DNA of 64,000 nt, from the NCBI RefSeq assembly GCF_026343945.1, contig NZ_JAPKNJ010000005.1, positions 130,746-194,745 on the forward strand, in the 5' to 3' direction. How positions within the stretch are numbered: position 1 is the stretch's first letter; each line of letters opens with the position of its first letter. Origin of the DNA: Kaistia algarum (GTDB lineage: Bacteria > Pseudomonadota > Alphaproteobacteria > Rhizobiales > Kaistiaceae). Both the position numbers and the translations under genes were made by a program. Of this stretch, positions 16,527-24,790 are shown one piece after another. The notes under the pieces were generated by a model, which saw nothing but the letters and a program-made list of their open reading frames with translations, searched no databases and had not been told where the DNA came from.

Positions 16527-19500
16527 CCTCCGGCCCTCCATCATGGGTGTGCAGCAGCGCGAACGGCTCGCCGGGCGTCTCGCCGAAATAGAGCTGGCGA
16601 AGCGGCGAAAGCGCGTTGCCCGATGCCGTCTGGCGCTGCCGCTCCATACGGCTGGGGCTCGCGCTGTTCTTGACGATGCTGTAGCGGACCTCGCCGCTGC
16701 CCTTGCGTGTATCGAGGATCAGCGTCGTGCCGCCGCGGAACCAGAACCAGGGCCCGCCCTCATTGTCGGGATCGAGCGGGAGGCGGCGCCGCTGCTGGAT
16801 CGTGGCGACGACCTCGACGCGGAAGGAGCCATCCGGCGCGACGCGGCGGGCCGGGCGAACGCTGAAGACCTCGAAATTGGTTTCGCCGGGCTTCGCGAGT
16901 TTGACGATATTGCCTTCCTGATCGTAGTGCGGCACGTCGGGAATGAGGCCGAACTGGGTGAGGAGCTTCGGGTCCTTGTCGAACTCGGCCTTCAGCGCGC
17001 GCCACATATTTCGGCAGTTCTTCTTGTTGAGTTCGAAGACCTGCGAACGATCGAGCTCACGATCCCAGCTGAGATCGAGCTCGGCCAGCACGCTGGGGAG
17101 CCATTTCGGCTTGGGGTCGTCCAGCGTCCCCCAGGCGAGCGTCTCCTCCGAGACAGTGCGCACATCGCGCGGCAGCAGGCCGCGCCGGCGGAACGACTCC
17201 ATGAAGGCGACGCGGTAATAGAAGCGGTCGTCGGGGACGAGATCGATGTCCGCCGTGATCAGGGCGCGCAGATATTCGCCGAAGGTAATGTCGACCGCCG
17301 GGCAATAGTCGAGCGCGCGAATGCACATGCGCAGGACATGGCGGGCCGCCTTGCAGCTTTCGTCCGTCAGGGCATCGACGAGGTCGGGGTGCAGCGCGCC
17401 CTCGGGCAGGATGCCGGTGCCATTGGTGGCGAGGCGGATCAAAAGCGCCGTCCGCCGTTCGACGATGCGCAGGAAGGCGTCATAGACCGCGGAAACGAGG
17501 ATGGATCCGCGCGCATGCACCTCCGTGGTCGTCGCGTAGTCGAGCGCATGCACCTCGGCGGCGAGATAGTCGCGCAGCGGCCCGCCGCGCTGCGTGCCCT
17601 CGCCGAACTGCTTGGCGAGACCGCCGAGAAGTTCCGCCGCGCTGAGCTTCCCATGCGCCTGCGCGATCTGGAAACGCACCAGTTCGGGGATCGTGAAATG
17701 CTGGAACAGCGCCACGATGTCGGCGAAGGCTTCATGGAAGGCCGGGACGTCGGGGTTCGACGCCTCTTGGAAGCGGCGATGCAGGCCGTCGAGCAGGGCA
17801 TGCGACATTTCGTGGGCGACGATGTCGCTGGAGAGGCAGGCGAAGACCATCGTCCCCGGCGCCGTCGCGTCGTCCTCCTTCGGCTGGGCGGGAAAATAGC
17901 CGAACAGCAGCGCGACCTTCTCGGGGCTGTAATAGGCATTCTCGGTGCGGAGCGCGTGCGGGTAGAGCCGCAGGCGCCCGACCTCGAGGCTCTCATAGTG
18001 CTCCTGGCCGCTATTGTCCTTCTTCACGACGAGGCGCGGCGCCCAGAGTGCCTTGCGGCCGAGCGCCTCCTCGAAATGGTCGATCGTAGTCATGGCGACC
18101 GCATAGACCATCTGCTGGTGAAAGCCGGGATTGCCCTCCGAAGGCGGCCAGCCGTCCTGCGCGAGCAGCTTCGGCTCGTCGAGATCGACGGGATCGTAGA
18201 GCCGGTTCGACGCCGGGTCGATGTCGACCACCTCCAGATATTCGCCGACGGGTCCGGGCTTCAGCTTCTCTTCCCAGCGTACCGTCAGCGTCGTCTCGTT
18301 GACCGCGACGGAATCGAGCGACTTGGCGACGCTCGGATCGAGCGCATAGACGCGAAGGCGCCGCTTCGGCGGCGGCAGCGCCTTCTGCTTGCGCTTGATC
18401 GGCACGACCGGAACCTGCAGACGGCCGAGCTTCGTCTCCAGGGCCGCCCTCAGCGGCCTCGAAGGATTGCCGGCATCGAGCGCCGCCTCGAGATAGCGGC
18501 GACGCTCGGCCTCCGGAATCTGGTCTTCCGGCAGGTCCGGATCGCCGATCGCAGCATCGACGGCGGCGACGCGCTGCGCCATCTGCGTCAGCTCGAGCGC
18601 CAGCATCTGGCCCCTTCCATCGCCCGACGCAGCGGCAAAGCTCGGATCCGTGCCGAGCAGGATGTCGAGCCAGCCGAGGCTCGCCTTGGCCGGCGGAAGC
18701 TTGACGAGCTTGGCGACCGCGACCGGCTGCTGCTGCAGCGCCGCGGCGGCCTTCATCACGCCCTGGCCGATCTTCTGCAGCGTCTCGGCGGCGTTCATCG
18801 CGGCCGTGCTCTTGGCCGCCGATGTGAAGAGCGCCCGGCGCGCCGCCTCGACGCGCATCCAGGCCTCGGGATATTGCGCCAGCGCTTGCCGGTGCTCGGC
18901 CAGCCACAGCGCCATGGCCGCGGCAATCTGCGGCGTCGCTGAGGACGTTCCGGCGCCGTCCATGTCGACGGCCTTGCCGCAATCGATCATCGCCCAGGGC
19001 ACGTTCGGCGTAAAGGCGCCGAGCGCCGTCTGCATCTTGCTGTCCGGCCCGTAGCTGCCCTGCATCGTGCCGGCAGCAAGCTCGGCATAGGCCCTTCCGT
19101 CGGCCATCACGCCGCAGGCGGCGAGGACGCGCCGGTAACGCGCCGGATAGACGATCGAGCGCGGCATGGGCGACCCGGCATAGTTGTTGCCCGCCGCGGT
19201 CACCATGACCATTCCGGAATCATAGGCGAGGTTGATCGCATCGACGAGCGCGGCCGAGGTCAAGCCGCCCATGCTCATGGAGAGCACATGGGCGCCCTGC
19301 CGGATCGCATAATCGATGCCCTGCACCATCGTACCGGTAGAGAAGCGGACGACCCAGTCGGCGATGCGGATCGGGATCACGCGGGCATAGGGCGCCCCGC
19401 CGATGAAATCGTTGAAGCCCGGCCAGTTCGGCGAGGTGCCGTCGAGCTTTTTGCCGGCGAGCAGCGCCAGCGTCGCCGTGCCATGGCCGCGATTGCGGAT

Positions 19501-20142
19501 CGAACTCATGCCGGTCGGCGTGTGGTCGGAGGCATCGCCCGGATCGGGATCGCCATCGACGAAGCTGTGCTGATGGGCCGTATCGAGGTTCAGCGGCCGA
19601 GTCACATGCTGCGGGTCGTAGCCCGTGTCGAGATGGGCGATGACGATCTGGGACAGCTTCTGCTCGAAGGCGGGGCCGAGGGCGGCGCGCGCCTTGGCGA
19701 GCTCGGAATAGCCATCGCCGAAGTTCCAGGCGATGCCGGGACCGACGGCCTTGCCGCCGGAGGGGTCCTGGTCGTCGAAGGCGCAGCGGTCCGCCGTAGC
19801 CGCCGCGGCGGCTCCGCTCACTTCCCGGGGAAGGGGAAGCCACTGCTGCTGGATATCGGGCTCGACGAACTGCACGTCCGCCGCGGCCGCCGCGGCAAAG
19901 CCCTGGCCTGGCAAGAGTAGCTGGTGGGCGTCGTCCCAGGGATTGCCGCCGCCCGCCCCCGGCGCCAAAAGCTGAAGCCAGGCTGAACCGGCCGAAGGCG
20001 CGAGACCTTTGCCCTTCGCCGATGGCGGCATAGTCAGGATCGTCCGGACGTCGACGCCGGCCGCGCCGAATGCCTTACCGGTCGCCGCGAGGAAGTTCTT
20101 CCCGTCGCCGCGCACCTTCACCAACAGCCGTGTATTCGCCAT
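16519..20142 (-). CDS. Dual peptidase: S8 subtilisin domain fused to an M4-like HExxH domain
   Basis: This 1,207-residue protein contains two peptidase active sites. Residues about 130-450 are an S8 subtilase with AHLDTGYD (D172), NRGHGTATL (H220), the oxyanion AAGN (N319) and GTSSATP (S400). Residues about 680-900 hold a gluzincin-type site, AHEMSHALLDG (H777, E778, H781), with a third ligand in HEAFADIVALF (E804), spaced much as in thermolysin-like M4 enzymes. A linker of about 200 residues separates them, and a beta-rich tail of about 300 residues ends the protein. No signal peptide is seen, so it may act inside the cell or be exported otherwise. The ATG at 20,142 has GGGAGG seven bases upstream. 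It sits between an endolysin-like gene and an MBL-fold gene in one operon. Confidence 0.85.
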   Translation of the reverse strand: MANTRLLVKVRGDGKNFLAATGKAFGAAGVDVRTILTMPPSAKGKGLAPSAGSAWLQLLAPGAGGGNPWDDAHQLLLPGQGFAAAAAADVQFVEPDIQQQWLPLPREVSGAAAAATADRCAFDDQDPSGGKAVGPGIAWNFGDGYSELAKARAALGPAFEQKLSQIVIAHLDTGYDPQHVTRPLNLDTAHQHSFVDGDPDPGDASDHTPTGMSSIRNRGHGTATLALLAGKKLDGTSPNWPGFNDFIGGAPYARVIPIRIADWVVRFSTGTMVQGIDYAIRQGAHVLSMSMGGLTSAALVDAINLAYDSGMVMVTAAGNNYAGSPMPRSIVYPARYRRVLAACGVMADGRAYAELAAGTMQGSYGPDSKMQTALGAFTPNVPWAMIDCGKAVDMDGAGTSSATPQIAAAMALWLAEHRQALAQYPEAWMRVEAARRALFTSAAKSTAAMNAAETLQKIGQGVMKAAAALQQQPVAVAKLVKLPPAKASLGWLDILLGTDPSFAAASGDGRGQMLALELTQMAQRVAAVDAAIGDPDLPEDQIPEAERRRYLEAALDAGNPSRPLRAALETKLGRLQVPVVPIKRKQKALPPPKRRLRVYALDPSVAKSLDSVAVNETTLTVRWEEKLKPGPVGEYLEVVDIDPASNRLYDPVDLDEPKLLAQDGWPPSEGNPGFHQQMVYAVAMTTIDHFEEALGRKALWAPRLVVKKDNSGQEHYESLEVGRLRLYPHALRTENAYYSPEKVALLFGYFPAQPKEDDATAPGTMVFACLSSDIVAHEMSHALLDGLHRRFQEASNPDVPAFHEAFADIVALFQHFTIPELVRFQIAQAHGKLSAAELLGGLAKQFGEGTQRGGPLRDYLAAEVHALDYATTTEVHARGSILVSAVYDAFLRIVERRTALLIRLATNGTGILPEGALHPDLVDALTDESCKAARHVLRMCIRALDYCPAVDITFGEYLRALITADIDLVPDDRFYYRVAFMESFRRRGLLPRDVRTVSEETLAWGTLDDPKPKWLPSVLAELDLSWDRELDRSQVFELNKKNCRNMWRALKAEFDKDPKLLTQFGLIPDVPHYDQEGNIVKLAKPGETNFEVFSVRPARRVAPDGSFRVEVVATIQQRRRLPLDPDNEGGPWFWFRGGTTLILDTRKGSGEVRYSIVKNSASPSRMERQRQTASGNALSPLRQLYFGETPGEPFALLHTHDGGPEDG

Positions 20143-20220
20143 CGCCGTGCCTCCCGGACGATTTCGCTCGACTTCAGATCCTGCCGCCGCGAGCGCCGCC
20201 ACCGGCGCGCCGCAAACCCC

Positions 20221-21759
20221 TCACTTCAGGAATGCCACCTCGAAATGCATGCCGTCCTTGCGGTTCTCGTAGTGTCCGCCCCACCAGAAGCCCCAGTCAT
20301 TGGCGATCGGCACGAGTTCGCGCACGGAGCCCTTCTCGCCGACAAGGGCCGGCCGATGGCCGAGCTTGTTGAACTTCTCATTGATGTCGAAGGCGCTGCC
20401 GAAGGCGTGATTGCTGAGATTGGTGCGGCTGCCGCGCACGAAGCGGGGCACGAAGGAGCCGTCATAGATCAGCACCCGGTCGAGCAGCTTCGCCTTTTCC
20501 CAGGCCGCCCACATGCCCTGCAGCTGCGCGGCCGCGAGGCGGTGGAACTGCATCGTCTGCGGCGCCTTGGAACCCAGCGCCTTGCGGAGCTGCGGGATCG
20601 GCACGGCGACGATGTTGTCCTTTTCCCAACTGCCCAGGATGCGGATCGCCTCGGGATTGCCGGGCTGCGGCGCCGACACGAAGTCATAGTGGCCGAACAC
20701 CGCCTCGCGCTGCGCGTTGGTGACGAGCGGCGGGAAGCTCGGGCGCGGCGGGAAATTCGAGCTCGTATCGTCGTTCGCCGGTTCCTCGATCAGTTCGAGG
20801 CCCATCGAGGCTGCCGCCAGCAGCGTCTCGCGGCCCGCTACACCGTCGGCCGTCAGTTTCGCCCGCTTCTGAAACGCCCGGGTCGCATCGCGCGTATGCT
20901 CGCCGAACCCGCCATCAAGGGCGCCCGGATCGAACCCCTGCCCTCGCAGGAAGGTCTGCCAGGCGAGGATCCTCGGTCCCGACATGCCGATCCGCAGTGC
21001 CGAAAGCGTCGCCGGCTGCGGCGCGTCGGCGGCCGGCAAGGCGGCAATCCCTGCGAGATGAAGGGAATTCGCGGCCATGATGCCGCCCGTCACGCCGGGC
21101 GCGCCCGCCATCGCCAAGGGCGCGGGGGCCGCAGCAAGCGCCGGGGCAGCAACTGCCGCCGGGGCGGCGGACGGAGCCAGAGCCGCCTCTGCCGTCATCG
21201 GAAAGGTCTTGGCAATGTCGAGCGCCTTGTTCCAGCGATTGACCAGCCCCTTCCAGAACTTGCTCTTCTCATCGCGATGGACGACGTCGCGTTCATAAGC
21301 TTCGCGTGCTGCGCGCAGCTTCTTCAGAAGAGCCGGGGCATCGCTCTCCGCGGCCGTCTCGGCATCGCGGGTCGTCTTGCCGACGGCGCCATCATCGGCA
21401 ACGCCGAGCGCACGCTGCAGGATGCGGGCACCACCGCCGGCGCCGCGGTTGAAGACGCAGTCGCGCAGGTAGGATTCGATCGCCGGTATCCGGGTCCAGG
21501 CGGCGGCACGATCCGTGTCCTCGGCGATAAAATCGGTCGCGAGCGCTTCGGCCTCGGCGAATTTCTTCTGCGCGAGCAGCGCAACCAGCGCGTCGGCGAC
21601 GGGCTTGTTATAGCGCTCGTTGATGCCGCCGACCTCATAGGCGCCGCCGCCATCGCCGGCGGGGAGCTTATAGACCTTGAGATTTCCGTCGCGGTCACGC
21701 CTAGCTTCGAAATCAAGTATCGTCGCCGCCATGCGGTGGCGCTGTTCTGACGTCGCCAT
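20221..21759 (-). CDS. Endolysin-like peptidoglycan protein with C-terminal M15 (VanY-type) peptidase
   Basis: The 512-residue protein has three modules. Residues about 10-185 resemble the peptidoglycan-associated domain of GH108-type phage lysins (GGAYEVGGINERYNKP, LRDCVFNRGAGGGARILQRA). Residues 253-315 are a PG_binding_1 repeat (LRIGMSGPRILAWQTFLRGQ). Residues 430-512 are an M15 D-Ala-D-Ala carboxypeptidase/endopeptidase with SNHAFGSAFD (H451, D458) and GMHFE (H505) as zinc ligands. An Ala/Pro-rich linker lies at 188-250. There is no signal peptide, as in phage lysins and type VI effectors. The start ATG is preceded by AGGGGG. It is the first gene of the operon, with 78 bases before the next, and should act on peptidoglycan cross-links. 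Confidence 0.85.
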   Translation of the reverse strand: MATSEQRHRMAATILDFEARRDRDGNLKVYKLPAGDGGGAYEVGGINERYNKPVADALVALLAQKKFAEAEALATDFIAEDTDRAAAWTRIPAIESYLRDCVFNRGAGGGARILQRALGVADDGAVGKTTRDAETAAESDAPALLKKLRAAREAYERDVVHRDEKSKFWKGLVNRWNKALDIAKTFPMTAEAALAPSAAPAAVAAPALAAAPAPLAMAGAPGVTGGIMAANSLHLAGIAALPAADAPQPATLSALRIGMSGPRILAWQTFLRGQGFDPGALDGGFGEHTRDATRAFQKRAKLTADGVAGRETLLAAASMGLELIEEPANDDTSSNFPPRPSFPPLVTNAQREAVFGHYDFVSAPQPGNPEAIRILGSWEKDNIVAVPIPQLRKALGSKAPQTMQFHRLAAAQLQGMWAAWEKAKLLDRVLIYDGSFVPRFVRGSRTNLSNHAFGSAFDINEKFNKLGHRPALVGEKGSVRELVPIANDWGFWWGGHYENRKDGMHFEVAFLK

Positions 21760-22001
21760 TCAGTCCCCCTCTGAACATTCACTCCGAATAGTTTTTAGTT
21801 GTTAGCATTAGATCGTAACTCGTCATAATAGTAAAGGAATACATGGGGCACTCTTGAGACTGCGACAGTGACCCGCCACGGCTTTATATTCCGGCTGCGG
21901 TTGGGGCCTCGTTTGGTACCTGATCTGATCCCAGGAAGCTGGACCGCTTTGAGTTAGAGTTTTCCGTGCCCTGATCCCTTGGCTGGGAGGAGCGGAAGAC
22001 G

Positions 22002-22297
22002 ATGAAAGCGAGCAAGTTTTCGGAACCGCGAGATGAGCGTTCGTTCTCAAACAGGGCGCCGACGGCGTGCCGGTGGCCGAGATCTGTCGCAAGGCCGGGA
22101 TCAGCCAGGCGACCTACTTCAACTGGAAGAAGCACTACGACGGCATGACGCCGCCGGAGATGCGACGGTTGAAGCAGCTTGAGGACGAGAACGCCAAGCT
22201 GAAACGGATCGTGGCGGATCTGTCTCTCGACAAGGAGATGATGCAGGACGTCATCCGGCGAAAAATGTCGGGCCTGGTCTTAAGCGCAAGCTGGTGA
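22002..22297 (+). pseudogene. IS3 orfA (HTH protein), frameshifted near its start
   Basis: The frame MKASKFS begins at 22,002. The conserved continuation FVLKQGADGVPVAEICRKAG lies in another frame, so a shift occurred around 22,020-22,035. The rest has the helix-turn-helix (VAEICRKAGISQATYFNWKK) and the leucine-zipper segment (RRLKQLEDENAKLKRIVADL). A shortened product could start at 22,067 but would lack the first helix. Confidence 0.75.
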
Positions 22298-23106
22298 GCG
22301 TGATCTGTCCGGAGTGGAAGGTGTCGATCCGACGGGCCTGTGGGGCCCTCGAGTTCGATCGCTCGACCTTCCACTACCGGTCACGCAAGCGCGATCAGGC
22401 CGGGATTGAGGCAAGGATCAAGGCCATCTGCGAGACCCGTGTGCGGTATGGCTACCGCCGCGTCCACGTCGTGCTCCAGCGCGAGGGCTGGGAGATCAAC
22501 ATCAAGCGAACGCACAGGATCTACAATGAGTTAGGTCTGCAATTCCGCAACACCCCCCCCAAGCGCCGGGTCAAGGCGAAGCTGCGCGAGGATCGTGCGC
22601 CGGCGACGCGACCGAACGATGTCTGGGCGATCGATTTTGTCCATGACCAGCTCGCCGCGGGCAAGAAGATCCGGGTCCTGACCGTGGTCGATACCTTCTC
22701 CCGGTTCTCCCCGGTGATCGACCCGCGATTCAGCTATCGGGCGGAAGACGTGGTCGCGACGCTCGAGCGGGTCTGCGCCCGGACGGGCTATCCGAAGACC
22801 ATCCGGGTCGACCAGGGCAGCGAGTTCGTGTCGCGTGACCTGGACCTGTGGGCCTATGCGAAGGGCGTCACGTTCGACTTCTCCCGGCCCGGCAAGCCCA
22901 CCGACAATGCCTTCATCGATGCTTTCAATGGACGCTTCCGGAGCGAGTGCCCGAACACACACTGGTTCCTGACCCTTGCCGACGCGCGGGAAAAGACGGA
23001 GGATTGGCTCAGATACTACAACTGCGATCGGCTGCACGGCGCCATCGGCCACAAGCCCCCGATCTCGCTGCAGAACCCCGGCGGTGCCGCCAGCCCACTG
23101 CCGTGA
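22294..23106 (+). CDS. IS3-family transposase orfB (DDE integrase core)
   Basis: The 270-residue frame has the HTH_21 region (RVRYGYRRVHVVLQREGWEI) and the rve catalytic core. The DDE residues are in VWAIDFVHD, RVDQGSEF and the late DAFNGRFRSEC, where the glutamate sits. The C-terminal YNCDRLHGAIGHKPP is the typical IS3 tail. It overlaps the end of orfA by four bases. In this family the active transposase is made by programmed frameshifting between orfA and orfB. With orfA damaged here, the element is probably not autonomous. Confidence 0.9.
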   Translation: MSVICPEWKVSIRRACGALEFDRSTFHYRSRKRDQAGIEARIKAICETRVRYGYRRVHVVLQREGWEINIKRTHRIYNELGLQFRNTPPKRRVKAKLREDRAPATRPNDVWAIDFVHDQLAAGKKIRVLTVVDTFSRFSPVIDPRFSYRAEDVVATLERVCARTGYPKTIRVDQGSEFVSRDLDLWAYAKGVTFDFSRPGKPTDNAFIDAFNGRFRSECPNTHWFLTLADAREKTEDWLRYYNCDRLHGAIGHKPPISLQNPGGAASPLP

Positions 23107-23397
23107 AAGAGGCCGGAAACTCTAGCCTCCGGCGGTCCAACAAAGGGGACCGGATCGCAATCTAGCTAATTCTTAGGGGTCTCGTTGCTAAGACACTGAG
23201 AAGGTCTCCGACAGATGGGCGTGATAGACACCCACACAATCGCCGTTTCCTTCGCGAACCAGCCATCTGACGGTCGATCCGGTATTCTCGAATTTCGATC
23301 CCGCACCAAGTCGCCATTGGCCTTTATAGTATCCCCTGCTGCCCAACGCGAATAGCCACAGGAGCGTTTTACCAAAATTTTCGAATAAACCATGATT

Positions 23398-23556
23398 TTA
23401 GCTAGTTTCAGTAAGATCGTTCCCATGACCGCTACTGTCAGTACACGAGGGAGGCGCCTTCCATGGCCACACCACGGATAGGAGACCACCAGCAGCTGCG
23501 GCAAACACGAAAGTGATCGTTCTCAAATTTGCTGCGATTAGTGCTCCAGCAGCCAC
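23398..23556 (-). CDS. Possible 52-residue small membrane protein
   Basis: A GTG start at 23,556 has GGAGG nine bases upstream and overlaps the end of the preceding small frame. The product has one hydrophobic span (LRTITFVFAAAAGGLLSVVW) and a short polar tail. No family was recognised. The tight overlap with the small ORF upstream, itself next to a TIR-like gene, suggests a former operon. The base composition is more AT-rich than the surroundings. Confidence 0.35.
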   Translation of the reverse strand: MAAGALIAANLRTITFVFAAAAGGLLSVVWPWKAPPSCTDSSGHGNDLTETS

Positions 23557-23663
23557 GGCGACAATCCTCCGTTCTTATTCCGAACGGGTAAGATAGATCC
23601 ATTTCTCATAAATATCATAATAACAAACGCCAGGATTGCATAAAACGCTAGACCTACAAACAT
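23538..23663 (-). CDS. Possible 41-residue small membrane protein
   Basis: The frame reads hydrophobic residues (FVGLAFYAILAFVIMIFMRN) and ends SPWLLEH. The frame is open back to 23,718, overlapping the end of the TIR-like gene, with sensible protein sequence (LDSAVIDPFFLG), but the first in-frame start codon is the ATG at 23,663 with a poor ribosome site. It could be a small membrane subunit or the tail of a broken membrane gene. Confidence 0.3.
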   Translation of the reverse strand: MFVGLAFYAILAFVIMIFMRNGSILPVRNKNGGLSPWLLEH

Positions 23664-23703
23664 TCCAAGGAAAAACGGATCTATTACCGCACTGTCTAAT
23701 GCT

Positions 23704-24279
23704 CTAGTTCTCGCTTCTGTTCCTTAAAATATGCGATGTCCAAATCCGCATAGGCATCTTGGAGTCGATGAGAGCTTGAAGCCTTGTGCCGATCTTCTTC
23801 AGCCCTTCCGCAACATGCCCCCTGGAGTCGGTTGAAAGCCTACGGCCGCCTCCTGGAACGGAGTATGTAAGGAAGCGCGACAGATCAATCGCAACCTCCC
23901 TATTTTCCAAAGCGGAGGGAATGGCGGTGGGGAACGTACCCCGCCAGATGACAGGGATTAATACCAGAGGGGGAACTGTCGGGGATGATGCATATGTATC
24001 TTTCCGTCTGAGGTAGGCCTGGAACTCTCTTGCGACTCCTGTTCTCAACTCAAGAGCATCAACGCGGTGCTTATACTCCGTGGTACCCAGCAGAAGCATC
24101 GCGTCTGCCGTTTCGATTGGCTGCTCGTGTTCATCGATCCGTGCTCCGGGGAACAACTTTGAAGAAATTAGAAATTCAATTGGACGCCTGCAGTGTATCT
24201 GTATTTCGTCAAGCAAAACGTCGATGCTTGCCGTGTAGCAAGCCCGCCTGTCGCACGTTGGCAGAACCGAAGCGAAGGA
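23704..24279 (-). pseudogene. TIR/SEFIR-like domain protein, 5'-truncated
   Basis: About 190 codons are open, but the only usable start is a TTG at 24,216. The sequence has the pattern of a TIR_2/SEFIR fold: helix YTASIDVLLDEI, strand IEFLISSKLFPGARI, then ETADAMLLLGTTEY, and PLVLIPVIWRGTFP late in the domain. The first strand (usually xFISYxxxD) is missing, consistent with a deletion at about 24,280, where an M14 peptidase remnant begins in the same frame. TIR domains in bacteria are often NAD-cleaving effectors of immune systems. Assignment is by pattern only, and a functional product is doubtful. Confidence 0.4.
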
Positions 24280-24790
24280 TCAGGCCAAAGTCTGCTCCAT
24301 CCCGATGACCGCCTCCGAACGCGACAGATCAGCGAGCGAGGTCGGACCCGTCCGAACGGTGATCACGGCCCCAAGACTCTGGTCAATCGCGACCGCGGAT
24401 TGCCCGACGGAGCCGGCAGCCACATTGATGAAGACGGACAGCTCGGTTTTCAGCCGGCCAGCATCCACCAAGGCACGCCAGGTGGTCACGCCGACGCGCC
24501 GAGCGCGTCATCATCCCCTCGACGAACAGGGTGATCATGTCGGGATCGAGCACGCGCGCGGCACCAATCTCGGGCGTAGAGGCTGGGATTCCCATGTCCA
24601 TTAAGGCGTTGTGCACGACACCCGGATACACATGATTGTCGAAGATCTGGTCGACGGGATAAAGCTCGACCTTTGCCCGAACCTCCGGCACATCCATGCC
24701 ACCGATATTGAAGGCCGCGACGTCGAACCCGGTTGTACCGGTATGGAAGTCGATCACGGCATCGGCGTTCGGCCGCAGCAAGAAGCAGAG
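24280..24790 (-). pseudogene. Truncated M14-type peptidase (succinylglutamate desuccinylase/aspartoacylase-like)
   Basis: The frame NADAVIDFHTGTTGFDVAAF, then NIGGMDVPEVRAKVELYP, is characteristic of the AstE/AspA-type M14 family. The N-terminal part with the first zinc ligands is gone, because the sequence starts directly after the stop of the DHDPS-like gene in the same frame. After about 24,490 the reading moves to another frame (TWRALVDAGRLKTELSVFIN) and stops at 24,282. It is a decayed remnant left by a deletion next to the catabolic operon. Confidence 0.55.

Larger units (their letters stand above)
21940..23139 (+). mobile_element. IS3-family insertion sequence, 1.2 kb
   Basis: The ends are imperfect inverted repeats. 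The left end reads TGGACCGC...TAGAGTTTTCCG, and the right end on the opposite strand reads TGGACCGC...TAGAGTTTCCGG, starting TG and ending CA as usual for IS3. Inside are a frameshifted orfA and an intact orfB. No matching 3-4 bp target duplication is visible (left flank AAGC, right flank ACAA), so a rearrangement after insertion is likely. It forms the right border of the dual-peptidase island. Confidence 0.85.

Noticed and set aside
16492..18942. 816-codon open frame antisense to the dual peptidase gene
   Set aside because: It is rich in Arg, Ala, Asp and Leu with no recognisable motif and mirrors a GC-rich real gene on the other strand. The sense frame has two complete catalytic motifs.
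23166..23504. 112-codon minus-strand frame
   Set aside because: It overlaps the small GTG-started frame at 23,398-23,556 in another phase and has no protein-like pattern or ribosome site.
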